A DNA stretch of 5,660 nt, taken from Acidobacteriota bacterium (GTDB taxonomy: Bacteria > Acidobacteriota > Vicinamibacteria > Vicinamibacterales > Fen-181). Positions within the stretch are counted from its first letter, which is position 1; every line of letters starts with the position of its first letter. A program made the translations under genes and the position numbers. This document shows, piece by piece, positions 1 to 5,546 of this stretch. The notes beneath the pieces are model-generated. The model had not been told where the DNA came from. It saw nothing but the letters and a program-made list of their open reading frames with translations, and searched no databases. The stretch lies in assembly GCA_003157675.1 (NCBI GenBank), contig PMKG01000166.1, positions 1 to 5,660 of the forward strand, read 5' to 3'.

Positions 1-1162
1 TGACGAGCTGTTGCTGGGCGCTCAGCATCTGCATTCGCCAGATCTCCTTGACCAGCGGGGGCACGGTCACCAGGTCGTGCTGCTCCACGAAGCCGATCCC
101 GTCGAGCACCAGCTTGCGGACCACCTCGGGCTGCTGCCCGGGTTCCGCGTGCATGGTCTTGACCTTCTCGAGCGCCGCGTGCCAGTCGTCGCCGAACCCC
201 ATCTCGCGCGACGCCTTGAGCATCTCGCCATCGCACCAGGCGAACTCGGCGTTCGCGATCGCGACGAGTTCCTCAGGGGAGTACGGGATCATCTCGCGCT
301 TGAGTTCGACCAGGAGCGCCTCGCGCCCGATGGGCGGCACCATGGCAATCCCGAGCGTCTCTGGTCTGGCGCCGACGCCGGCCCGTTGCTGCAGGACCGT
401 CGCGAGGCTCTCCAGCGCCTGGTCGGCGTCCGTGTAGGTCCGGGCCATCCACCACGTGAACTGCGGATCGTAGCCGCTCGAGAAGCTGAACCAGTTCTTC
501 AGGACGACGCGCAGCCGAATCACGTAGGTCGCCGCCGCACCGGCGGTTTCCTTCGTCAGTGGCGGAAGGGTCACCCGCGCTCCGCCGTTCCGGTCACCGG
601 CCCCCTGCCCGTCGTCGAGGGTCCGGCGGACGGCCGCGAGGTCCTTCAGCATGATGCTGAGGCTTCGGGCGGAAGCCTCCGGCGTTGCCGGCTCCATCCT
701 CCGGCGGGCGGCATCCAGGTCGAGCACGACGTCGCCAAAGGCGACGATCGGCCGGATCGCCGCCAGGCGACGTTCGATCGCATCGAGCCGGCTGATCTCG
801 TATCGAAGCCGGTTGTTCAGCAGTAGGTAGTCGATCCTCGAGGCCTGATCGAACGAATCGAACGGAAGGGCGCGCAGCGTCTCCGCCCACTCGCCGTAGA
901 GCCGCCGCATCCGCGTAATCTGAGCTGGAGTCATGGGCTCCACCTGTCCGCCTCGGGCAGGCGCATCCTCCCAGACGTCAGCCATCTCCGACCAGGACCG
1001 TTCGAGGGTTGCCTGGTCAACTTCATAGCGTTCGATCACCGGCCGCATCGCGCTCGAGGACAGGTCGACGTCCACGTTGGCCTGCACGGCGATCAGCCCC
1101 GCCACCGACACACTCAGGCCGGCCGCAACGACCAGCAGGAACCACCCTCGGACGTGACGCAT
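1..1162 (-). CDS. DUF885 family protein with N-terminal export signal (5' part, runs off the left edge)
   Basis: The frame stays open from an ATG at 1162 to position 1, giving at least 387 residues; the C-terminal part lies outside the window. Residues 1-28 (MRHVRGWFLLVVAAGLSVSV...) have a basic start and a hydrophobic core, so the protein is probably exported or membrane-anchored. Residues about 275-387 match my memory of DUF885: a REALL..ELKREMIPYSPEEL block (280-299), AEFAWC (305-310), SREMGFGDDW (318-327) and VTVPPL (365-370). DUF885 proteins are often annotated as uncharacterised or putative metal-dependent peptidases. Their conserved histidine-rich motif lies nearer the C-terminus and cannot be checked here. 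The start is supported by AAGGTGG at 1168-1174, 5 nt upstream, and by the signal sequence directly after it. The gene is divergent from the exported amidohydrolase at 1448, which suggests a shared role in using extracellular peptides or amides. The family call is fairly firm; the activity is not known. Confidence 0.85.
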   Translation of the reverse strand, partial: MRHVRGWFLLVVAAGLSVSVAGLIAVQANVDVDLSSSAMRPVIERYEVDQATLERSWSEMADVWEDAPARGGQVEPMTPAQITRMRRLYGEWAETLRALPFDSFDQASRIDYLLLNNRLRYEISRLDAIERRLAAIRPIVAFGDVVLDLDAARRRMEPATPEASARSLSIMLKDLAAVRRTLDDGQGAGDRNGGARVTLPPLTKETAGAAATYVIRLRVVLKNWFSFSSGYDPQFTWWMARTYTDADQALESLATVLQQRAGVGARPETLGIAMVPPIGREALLVELKREMIPYSPEELVAIANAEFAWCDGEMLKASREMGFGDDWHAALEKVKTMHAEPGQQPEVVRKLVLDGIGFVEQHDLVTVPPLVKEIWRMQMLSAQQQLV

Positions 1163-1308
1163 GGCAACCACCTTCTGTGAAAACGGGCACGAAAATGCCC
1201 ATGACAGCATGTGCCGCCGCTGAGACTACTACCAGCACTCGTAGAACCGAGCGGTGCTCGGCCCCGCTTCGGCGTCCGGCCGCAGCGCGACCGCTGGGCC
1301 GTCGGGGG

Positions 1309-1314
1309 TATAAT
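1309..1314 (+). promoter_or_regulatory. Candidate -10 box (TATAAT) for the exported amidohydrolase
   Basis: A perfect TATAAT sits in GC-rich DNA 133 nt upstream of the ATG at 1448, on the same strand. The expected -35 region 17 bp upstream (1286-1291) reads CGCGAC and does not match TTGACA, so the promoter is either weak at -35 or activator-dependent. Transcription from here would give a leader of roughly 125 nt. The site is seen in the sequence; its use is inferred. Confidence 0.4.
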
Positions 1315-1432
1315 CCGTTCCGCGTGGTGCTCGTTGCCTCCATCCGAACCACGCAGACTCTTTGTCTCGAGGGCGGGCGTCCCCACGGGTTCTTTCCAGG
1401 GCCATCGTTCAGCGCTCGCTTTCCCATTCATC

Positions 1433-1440
1433 AGGAAGGA
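1433..1440 (+). promoter_or_regulatory. Ribosome binding site fixing the amidohydrolase start
   Basis: AGGAAGGA lies 7 nt upstream of the ATG at 1448. The frame is open further upstream to 1211, but only the 1448 start has this Shine-Dalgarno match and is followed at once by a signal peptide. This site therefore decides the start. Confidence 0.75.
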
Positions 1441-1447
1441 CGTTCTC

Positions 1448-2695
1448 ATGAAAAACCTCGGGCGGGCCCTGTGGACCGTATGCGTCTGCGTAGTGGCTTT
1501 GTCGGCAACGGTCGTTGGACAGGACAAGAACCCCAAGGTCCTCGCCGTGACTAGTGCCCGGTTGATTGACGGCACTGGCGCGGCGCCGATCGACGATGCG
1601 GTCATCATCATCACCGGCCAGAAGTTCTCGGCCGTCGGGCCGAGGGGCCGGGTGACGATTCCGCCGGACGCGGAGATCATCGACGTCCGCGGGAAGACCG
1701 TCATTCCTGGCCTTATCGACGCGCACATTCATGTCACGTGGGCGCCGAGCCAAGCCGAGGCCGTCACTAACAACGCGGCGATTGCGTCGTTCCGCGCCGC
1801 CGATCTCCTCCACCGCTGTCTGATGGTGGGGGTGACAACTGTCCGGGACGTGGCGTCGTTCGGCAACGTGGGCATCGTCGCGCGGCAGGCCTTTGAGGAA
1901 GGGACGCTGATCGGATCGCGCCCGATCGTCAGCGGCCAGGGGGTCACGAGTACCGGTGGCCACACTACGGAGGGTGGGACGCAAGGGATGGTGATGGAGG
2001 TGGACGGGCCGGACGGGTTCCGCGCCGGCGTGCGCACGCAACTCAAGGCCGGTGCCGATCTCATCAAGGTCCTCTGTCCGTTCTCCCGCGAGGAGGTGAT
2101 GGCCGCGGTGCAGGAAGCACACCTCCACGAGAAGACCGTCACCGTCCACGCGAGCCTCTTCAAGGCACAGTACGACTTCCTGCGCTGGGCGATCGAGGCT
2201 GGTGCCGATGGCTTCGAGCACGCCTACGCCGTCCCAGACGACCTCATCCCGAGAATCGTCGAGAAGAAGATGTACTGTGTGCCCACTCTTGCGGTGCTTC
2301 GGCTGCTGGGTAACGAGTACAAGGCCCGCGGACCGGAATGGGAATGGAAGGTCAGGAAGTACTTCGAGTCGGAGGAGATCTTCAGGAAGCTCCGGCGCGC
2401 CGGAGTGAAGATGGCGGTCGGCAGCGATGCGATCACCGACAACATGGGCGAGTATCCGGGCATGATAATCAAGGAGACAGAGGAGTTCGTCGAACTCGGC
2501 GCGACGCCGATGGAGACCATCGTCGCGGCCACGAAGGTGGGCGCGGAGGTCTCAGATGCCGCCGATCGCCTGGGGACGATCACCGTCGGCAAGCTAGCCG
2601 ATCTGGTCGTGCTCGACAAGGACCCGTTGGCAAACATCGCCAATCTGCGGACGGCCCAGATTGTCATCCAGGGTGGTCGAGTCGTGAAACGGTGA
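1448..2695 (+). CDS. Exported metal-dependent amidohydrolase (COG1228-type)
   Basis: This 415-residue protein belongs to the amidohydrolase superfamily, whose members hydrolyse amide or peptide bonds with one or two divalent metals in a TIM barrel. Residues 1-25 form a signal peptide (MKNLGRALWTVCVCVVALSA...), so it probably works in the periplasm or outside the cell. The usual small beta-sandwich precedes the barrel (about 30-85). Likely metal and catalytic residues are H93 and H95 (DAHIH), K207 (ADLIKV, probably carboxylated), H234 (TVHA), H258 (FEHAY) and D327 (VGSDA); GGH at 170-172 is also family-like. The C-terminus has the typical GKLADLVVLDKDPL block (381-394). Between the bridging lysine and the next histidine it has 27 residue steps, against 41 in the amidohydrolase at 3084-4322, so the substrate loop is much shorter. 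Relatives include Xaa-Pro and Xaa-Arg dipeptidases, but the substrate here cannot be read from sequence. The gene appears monocistronic, with a GC hairpin 33 nt after the stop. Confidence 0.92.
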   Translation: MKNLGRALWTVCVCVVALSATVVGQDKNPKVLAVTSARLIDGTGAAPIDDAVIIITGQKFSAVGPRGRVTIPPDAEIIDVRGKTVIPGLIDAHIHVTWAPSQAEAVTNNAAIASFRAADLLHRCLMVGVTTVRDVASFGNVGIVARQAFEEGTLIGSRPIVSGQGVTSTGGHTTEGGTQGMVMEVDGPDGFRAGVRTQLKAGADLIKVLCPFSREEVMAAVQEAHLHEKTVTVHASLFKAQYDFLRWAIEAGADGFEHAYAVPDDLIPRIVEKKMYCVPTLAVLRLLGNEYKARGPEWEWKVRKYFESEEIFRKLRRAGVKMAVGSDAITDNMGEYPGMIIKETEEFVELGATPMETIVAATKVGAEVSDAADRLGTITVGKLADLVVLDKDPLANIANLRTAQIVIQGGRVVKR

Positions 2696-2728
2696 CCGGA
2701 GCGTACCAAGAACCACGGTCGTGAAGGC

Positions 2729-2754
2729 GGACCGCGGGCCGACGCCCGGGGTCC
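2729..2754 (+). terminator. GC-rich hairpin after the exported amidohydrolase
   Basis: Bases 2729-2733 (GGACC) pair with 2750-2754 (GGTCC), and 2735-2739 (CGGGC) pair with 2744-2748 (GCCCG). There is one G-G mismatch between the two blocks and a 4-nt CGAC loop. This gives ten pairs, nine of them G-C, starting 33 nt after the stop. No T-run follows, so it is not a canonical intrinsic terminator. It could stabilise the 3' end or pause polymerase. Confidence 0.4.
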
Positions 2755-2765
2755 GAAGACTCCGC

Positions 2766-2776
2766 GGAGGGGGAGG
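2766..2776 (+). promoter_or_regulatory. Strong Shine-Dalgarno sequence ahead of an orphan signal-peptide ORF
   Basis: GGAGGGGGAGG contains two GGAGG cores. The second (2772-2776) ends 6 nt before a GTG at 2783, which is ideal spacing. Its left end overlaps a perfect 10-bp palindrome, CTCCGCGGAG (2760-2769), which could mask the first core in the mRNA. Confidence 0.45.
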
Positions 2777-2782
2777 TGCATT

Positions 2783-2866
2783 GTGAGAAGGTTGGCGTGT
2801 GCTATCGTCACCTTGCTCGTTGCCAGCGCCGCGCGTCGGTCTCTGACGATTTCTGACGACTGTTGA
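2783..2866 (+). CDS. Orphan signal-peptide ORF, 27 aa; remnant gene head or microprotein
   Basis: A GTG start 6 nt after a very good Shine-Dalgarno sequence opens a 27-residue frame ending in TGA. It begins MRRLACAIVTLLVASAA, which has the shape of a Sec signal peptide: two arginines, a hydrophobic stretch and small residues at a possible cleavage site. Only about ten unremarkable residues follow (RRSLTISDDC). I see no continuation of a secreted protein in this or the other plus-strand frames downstream. It may be the surviving head of a secreted-protein gene whose body was deleted, a genuine short exported or membrane peptide, or chance. I do not recognise a family. Confidence 0.35.
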   Translation: MRRLACAIVTLLVASAARRSLTISDDC

Positions 2867-2868
2867 CC
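2843..2868 (+). repeat. Three TGAC words at exact 10-bp spacing
   Basis: TGAC occurs at 2844, 2854 and 2864. The first two belong to a longer direct repeat, CTGACGA (2843-2849 and 2853-2859). One helical turn between copies places them on the same DNA face, which is typical of operator half-sites, but three 4-base words may also be chance. The array overlaps the end of the small ORF. Confidence 0.25.
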
Positions 2869-3038
2869 ATGCCAAGCAGGCGCGCGGCGCGGGCTACGCC
2901 GTTCGCCGGCTTCCCGACTCATCGCGCCTACCGGCCTTCGCCTCACGCCGCAGGCCAGCGCACCACGATCGTGACCCGACCCACTCTAGCGTAGGTGCCC
3001 GACACCGTCGGCCCACCTTGACCATCCTCGCAGTTTCT
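2867..3038. other. Non-coding gap between convergent genes, nothing recognised
   Basis: This stretch lies between the small ORF and the hairpin downstream of the minus-strand operon. A 41-codon ATG frame at 2869-2994 is arginine- and proline-rich, has no Shine-Dalgarno sequence and resembles no protein I know. I found no RNA gene, insertion-sequence end or attachment site. Confidence 0.4.
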
Positions 3039-3056
3039 CCGCGGGTTGCCCCACGG
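3039..3056 (-). terminator. GNRA-loop hairpin downstream of the minus-strand operon
   Basis: Read on the minus strand, CCGTGGG pairs with CCCGCGG around a GCAA loop: seven pairs including one G-T wobble, with a stable GNRA tetraloop. It begins 27 nt after the stop of the amidohydrolase at 3084. No T-run follows, so it is only a possible terminator or 3'-end stabiliser. The GNRA loop appears only in the minus-strand transcript, which agrees with the direction of the operon. Confidence 0.3.
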
Positions 3057-3083
3057 GCCTCGCCACGCACGGGACAGTACCGA

Positions 3084-4322
3084 TCAGGACGACAGGCTGT
3101 TTCGATGAAAACAGCCGTCCTTCATGATGATGGACAGGCATGGCCCCAGGTCCGCAAACAGGCCGACGTCCTCGTAGGGATTGCCGTCGACCACCAGCAG
3201 GTCCGCAAACGCCCCGGGGACCAATTCGCCGAGCTGCCCCTCGCGCCTGAGGATGCGCGCATTCACGAGGGTTGCGGACCGAATGATCTCCTGCGGGCTC
3301 ATCGCCTCGCGCCGGATGAGGAATTCGCGGCACTGGTCATTCTGCAACTGACCCAGGAGGTCGCTGCCGAACCCAATCGGCACGCCGGCTGCGCGGGCCA
3401 GTTCGAGCGAACGGAGGCCGGCATCGAGGACGGTCTCGTTCTTGGCGAGGCTGTAGTCGGTGAGACCGTAATCCCTGCCACGCCTGCGCAGAGAGTCGTA
3501 CGCCACCAGGGTGGGCACGAGAAACGCGCCGCGGTCGGCCATGAGCGCCGCCGCCTCCACATCGATCAGGTTGCCGTGCTCGACCGTGCGGACCCCCGCG
3601 CCGACCGCATGCATGATGGCCGCCGCGGTATACGCATGCGCCGCGGTGTAGGTGCCCCAGCGCGTCGCTTCCTCGCAGGCCGCTTCGATCTCGTCCGCTC
3701 GATACTGCACGCTCTCGAGCGGATCACTCTGTGACGCGACGCCGCCCGAGACCATGATCTTGACGTGGTCCGCGCCTTTGCGCAGCTCATCGCGCACCGC
3801 ACGAATCACGTCCGGCACACCGTCGGCCAGGCGCGCGGTGTAGGACACGGCGGAACTACAGGGAGACTCGAATGCGCCTTGCGTCTTGTGTCGAAAGTCG
3901 GCATGCCCGCCCGTCTGGCTGATGGCCTTGCCGGCAATGAAGAGGCGAGGCGAATCCACGATCCCGGTCTCGGTCGCCGTCTTGATTCCATGGTCGGCGC
4001 CTCCGACATCCCGCACGGTCGTGAAGCCACGCATGAGCATGTCTCGCAGGGCGGCGATGCCGCGCGCGGCGAGCAGCGTCAGCGGCACGTCTTCGAGCGC
4101 GGTGAGGTTCACCTCGCTCAGGAAGATGTGGACGTGCGCATCGATCAACCCTGGCATCAGGGTTCTGTCTCCGATGTCGATGCGAACGGCCGATGAGGAC
4201 TGGATCGGTCGGTCCGAGACATCCTTGACCCGGTTTCCTTCCACGAGGACTTCCATCCCCTCGAGGAGCTCGTCGCTGTGCGGGTCAAGAAACCGCCCGT
4301 TGTGAAAGAGGAACGATGGCAT
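3084..4322 (-). CDS. Cytoplasmic COG1228 amidohydrolase, prolidase-like (Xaa-Pro dipeptidase family)
   Basis: This 412-residue amidohydrolase has no signal peptide, so it should act in the cytoplasm. Likely active-site residues are H63 and H65 (DAHVH), K188 (HVKIMVSGG, probably carboxylated), H229 (AAHAYT), H249 (VEHGN) and D321 (GFGSDLLG). TTVRDVGGAD at 101-110 and GGH at 138-140 are also typical. The VSGGVASQSDPLESVQYRADEI region after K188 matches the COG1228 branch containing the dinuclear-metal Xaa-Pro and Xaa-Arg dipeptidases (the Sgx9260 and Cc2672 type). A dipeptidase or N-acyl amino acid hydrolase is therefore the best guess; imidazolonepropionase is less likely. The start is an ATG with GGAG at 4328-4331, 5 nt upstream. 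It follows the M24 peptidase stop by 18 nt and is probably the last gene of the operon. Its final codons fold into a strong hairpin (3091-3119). Confidence 0.92.
   Translation of the reverse strand: MPSFLFHNGRFLDPHSDELLEGMEVLVEGNRVKDVSDRPIQSSSAVRIDIGDRTLMPGLIDAHVHIFLSEVNLTALEDVPLTLLAARGIAALRDMLMRGFTTVRDVGGADHGIKTATETGIVDSPRLFIAGKAISQTGGHADFRHKTQGAFESPCSSAVSYTARLADGVPDVIRAVRDELRKGADHVKIMVSGGVASQSDPLESVQYRADEIEAACEEATRWGTYTAAHAYTAAAIMHAVGAGVRTVEHGNLIDVEAAALMADRGAFLVPTLVAYDSLRRRGRDYGLTDYSLAKNETVLDAGLRSLELARAAGVPIGFGSDLLGQLQNDQCREFLIRREAMSPQEIIRSATLVNARILRREGQLGELVPGAFADLLVVDGNPYEDVGLFADLGPCLSIIMKDGCFHRNSLSS
3091..3119 (-). other. Hairpin overlapping the 3' end of the amidohydrolase CDS
   Basis: GGCTGTTT (3095-3102) and AAACAGCC (3109-3116) form a perfect 8-bp stem with a 6-nt loop. 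It extends by three more pairs (3091-3093 with 3117-3119) across a one-base bulge at 3094. The structure ends 4 nt before the TGA. It codes for the last residues (around FHRNS), so it may affect termination, 3' mRNA stability or ribosome release. No T-run follows. Confidence 0.4.
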
Positions 4323-4340
4323 GGGATCTCCGGTGACTTC

Positions 4341-5288
4341 CTAGGAGCGGATGAGAAGGAGCTCGCGCTGCGGGTCGGAGAGCCAGGCGGCACCCGTGTC
4401 GGTGACGACGGCCATCTCTTCGATCGTCACGACGCCCCGGTCGCGCACGGTCAGGCGTGGCTCGAGGGTGAAGACCATGCCTGGCTCGAGCGGCCGGAAC
4501 GGCTTGCGCGCGTACTTCTCCCAGGCGGGACCGAGGAGGGCAGTCCCGTCGTGGGCGAACCGGCCGACCTGGTGGCCGAGGCCGTGAGGGAACTCCTCGT
4601 AGCCTGCTTCCACGATGATCCCGCGGGCCACGGCGTCAACGTCGCGGCCGAGCGCGCCGGGCTTGAGGGCGGCGAAGGACTCCGCGACCGCCCTGACGAT
4701 TGTGGTGAAGCCCTTGCGGACGTCTGACGGCGGCTCTGTCTCGCCGGGTCCCAGGACGTAGAACGTTCGCTGCATGTCCGAGCAGTACGCATCGACCTGG
4801 ACGCCGAAGTCCATATTGAGAACGTGGCCGGGCGCAACCGGCCGACCCGTCGGCCCGTAGTGCGCCTGCGCCGTGTCGGGGCCGGTGAAAACGGCGGGAC
4901 AGGTGGCCTCGCCCCAGGCGGGGACGAGCCCGCGGCGGCCGACCTCGGCCTGCATGAACGCCGCGATCTCCCGCTCGGTCCGACCCGGCCGGATGAAGCC
5001 CGCGACGAGGCCGAAGATCTCCTGGGTGTGCCGGATCGCCTCGCGCATGCGCCCGAGCTCGTAGTCCGTTTTGCGCTCGCGCACCGCGGAGACGAGTCTC
5101 TCGGCCGAGACGAGCCGATCGGCCATCCCGATCTCGCCCAGGACCTCGCTCAGGGTGAGGTACATGCCGTAGGTCAGGCCGTCGCAGATCTCGCTCCCCT
5201 GGGAGTAGTTGACGGCGATCGTCCTCGGGTTTGCTTCCTTCAGGAACTCCTGGAACGGCTCCTTGAACCCCGTGACGTAGGCGACCAC
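4341..5288 (-). CDS. M24 family Xaa-Pro peptidase, catalytic part (after an in-frame TAG)
   Basis: This frame encodes the end of the N-terminal domain and the complete pita-bread catalytic domain of an M24 aminopeptidase-P or prolidase-type metallopeptidase, which cleaves Xaa-Pro bonds in peptides. Counted from the GTG at 5288 it has 315 residues. All five metal ligands are visible: D160 (NMDFGV), D171 (YCSDMQRTF), H239 (GLGHQVG), E276 (TLEPRL) and E290 (TIEEMAV). H246 in RFAHDG is also family-like. There is no signal peptide, so it should be cytoplasmic. It is in the same frame as the 77-codon ORF at 5295-5528, separated only by one TAG. Together they give about 395 residues, a normal length for the family. 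If the TAG is real, translation could restart at GTG 5288, where AGGA (5293-5296) lies 4 nt upstream. The gene ends in TAG 18 nt before the amidohydrolase. The family call is firm; whether the enzyme is made is open. Confidence 0.88.
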   Translation of the reverse strand: MVAYVTGFKEPFQEFLKEANPRTIAVNYSQGSEICDGLTYGMYLTLSEVLGEIGMADRLVSAERLVSAVRERKTDYELGRMREAIRHTQEIFGLVAGFIRPGRTEREIAAFMQAEVGRRGLVPAWGEATCPAVFTGPDTAQAHYGPTGRPVAPGHVLNMDFGVQVDAYCSDMQRTFYVLGPGETEPPSDVRKGFTTIVRAVAESFAALKPGALGRDVDAVARGIIVEAGYEEFPHGLGHQVGRFAHDGTALLGPAWEKYARKPFRPLEPGMVFTLEPRLTVRDRGVVTIEEMAVVTDTGAAWLSDPQRELLLIRS

Positions 5289-5292
5289 ATCG

Positions 5293-5296
5293 TCCT
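5293..5296 (-). promoter_or_regulatory. Possible re-initiation site after the premature TAG
   Basis: The minus strand reads TAGGACGATGTG. AGGA shares three bases with the stop codon and sits 4 nt before the in-frame GTG at 5288. A ribosome ending at the TAG could therefore restart there. The spacing is slightly short and the Shine-Dalgarno match only four bases, so this is weak evidence. Confidence 0.3.
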
Positions 5297-5297
5297 A
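5295..5297 (-). other. In-frame premature TAG codon splitting the M24 peptidase
   Basis: Codon 78 of the M24 gene is TAG. The frame before it (YDQKSVQDAGV) and after it (DDVVAYVTGFKEP) is the same and reads like one continuous family sequence. From memory of related M24 proteins, this position is often an aromatic residue such as Tyr, which one base change (TAC or TAT to TAG) would convert to amber. There is no sign of insertion or deletion. Confidence 0.85.
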
Positions 5298-5528
5298 GAC
5301 GCCCGCGTCCTGGACGCTCTTCTGGTCGTAGCGGCCGACGATCGCCCGCGTGCGGCCGTCGCGCAGGACGAGGAAGGCCGAGTGCCAAGTGACATGGCTG
5401 GGCGCGAGGTAGGGCAGGACGGGATCGCCGTTGACCTCGCTCTCGCGGGTGAAGGTCAGCCAGCAGTCGAGGTCGAGCTCGTCGAGCAGGCCGACGGCCT
5501 GCCGGACTTTTTCACTAATCAGTGACAT
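5295..5528 (-). CDS. M24 Xaa-Pro peptidase, N-terminal part ended by a premature TAG
   Basis: This 77-residue frame starts at an ATG with GGAGG (5533-5537) 4 nt upstream and ends at the in-frame TAG. The sequence (MSLISEKVRQAVGLLDELDL, then a WLTFTRES motif and ending at YDQKSVQDAGV) is the first half of a creatinase/prolidase N-terminal domain. In full-length M24 peptidases this domain shapes the substrate pocket and the oligomer. Alone it lacks every catalytic residue, so it is not a stand-alone enzyme. It follows a membrane-protein gene by 18 nt in the same operon. Best read as the 5' part of one interrupted gene spanning 4341-5528. Confidence 0.82.
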   Translation of the reverse strand: MSLISEKVRQAVGLLDELDLDCWLTFTRESEVNGDPVLPYLAPSHVTWHSAFLVLRDGRTRAIVGRYDQKSVQDAGV

Positions 5529-5546
5529 GGTTCCTCCAGCGGGCGC

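Larger units (their letters stand above)
1163..1447. promoter_or_regulatory. Divergent intergenic region between the DUF885 gene and the exported amidohydrolase
   Basis: This 285-nt gap separates two divergently transcribed genes for exported proteins and must hold both promoters. On the plus strand a perfect TATAAT lies at 1309-1314. Two short inverted repeats are visible. One is CCGAGC-GGT-GCTCGG at 1247-1261. The other is GGGCA-CGAAAA-TGCCC at 1185-1200, which lies 23 nt upstream of the DUF885 start and so would fall in its leader or promoter. No convincing promoter hexamers were found for the minus strand. I saw no convincing small gene or riboswitch. Confidence 0.5.

Noticed and set aside
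11..826. Long open frame on the plus strand
   Set aside because: It is antisense to the DUF885 gene, which has a signal sequence, a Shine-Dalgarno match and recognisable family motifs. The plus frame reads as an Arg/His/Gly-rich low-quality protein, as expected for the antisense of a GC-rich gene.
1211..1447. N-terminal extension of the exported amidohydrolase (start at 1211)
   Set aside because: It would bury the signal peptide 79 residues inside the protein, it spans the TATAAT box, and it ignores the AGGAAGGA site 7 nt before 1448.
2224..2946. Open frame of 240 codons on the minus strand across the end of the exported amidohydrolase
   Set aside because: Ser/Arg/Pro-rich antisense frame with no motif. 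It runs across the GC hairpin and into the non-coding gap.
2869..2994. 41-codon ATG frame in the convergent gap
   Set aside because: No ribosome binding site, Arg/Pro-rich composition and no recognisable features.
3018..3734. Open frame on the plus strand opposite the cytoplasmic amidohydrolase
   Set aside because: It has no family resemblance or Shine-Dalgarno sequence and is fully overlapped by a gene with intact active-site motifs.
5286..5297. Frameshift or programmed slippage in the M24 gene
   Set aside because: Both parts are in exactly the same frame and there is no slippery run. The interruption is a stop codon only.
5295..5297. TAG encoding pyrrolysine
   Set aside because: The same gene ends in TAG with a Shine-Dalgarno and start just downstream, the family has no known pyrrolysine member, and no pyl gene is in the window. 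Kept only as something to check genome-wide.
4824..5525. Open frame of 233 codons on the plus strand opposite the M24 gene
   Set aside because: Antisense of the M24 peptidase. Its composition (Asp/Arg/Gly/Ala repeats) is typical of a shadow frame.
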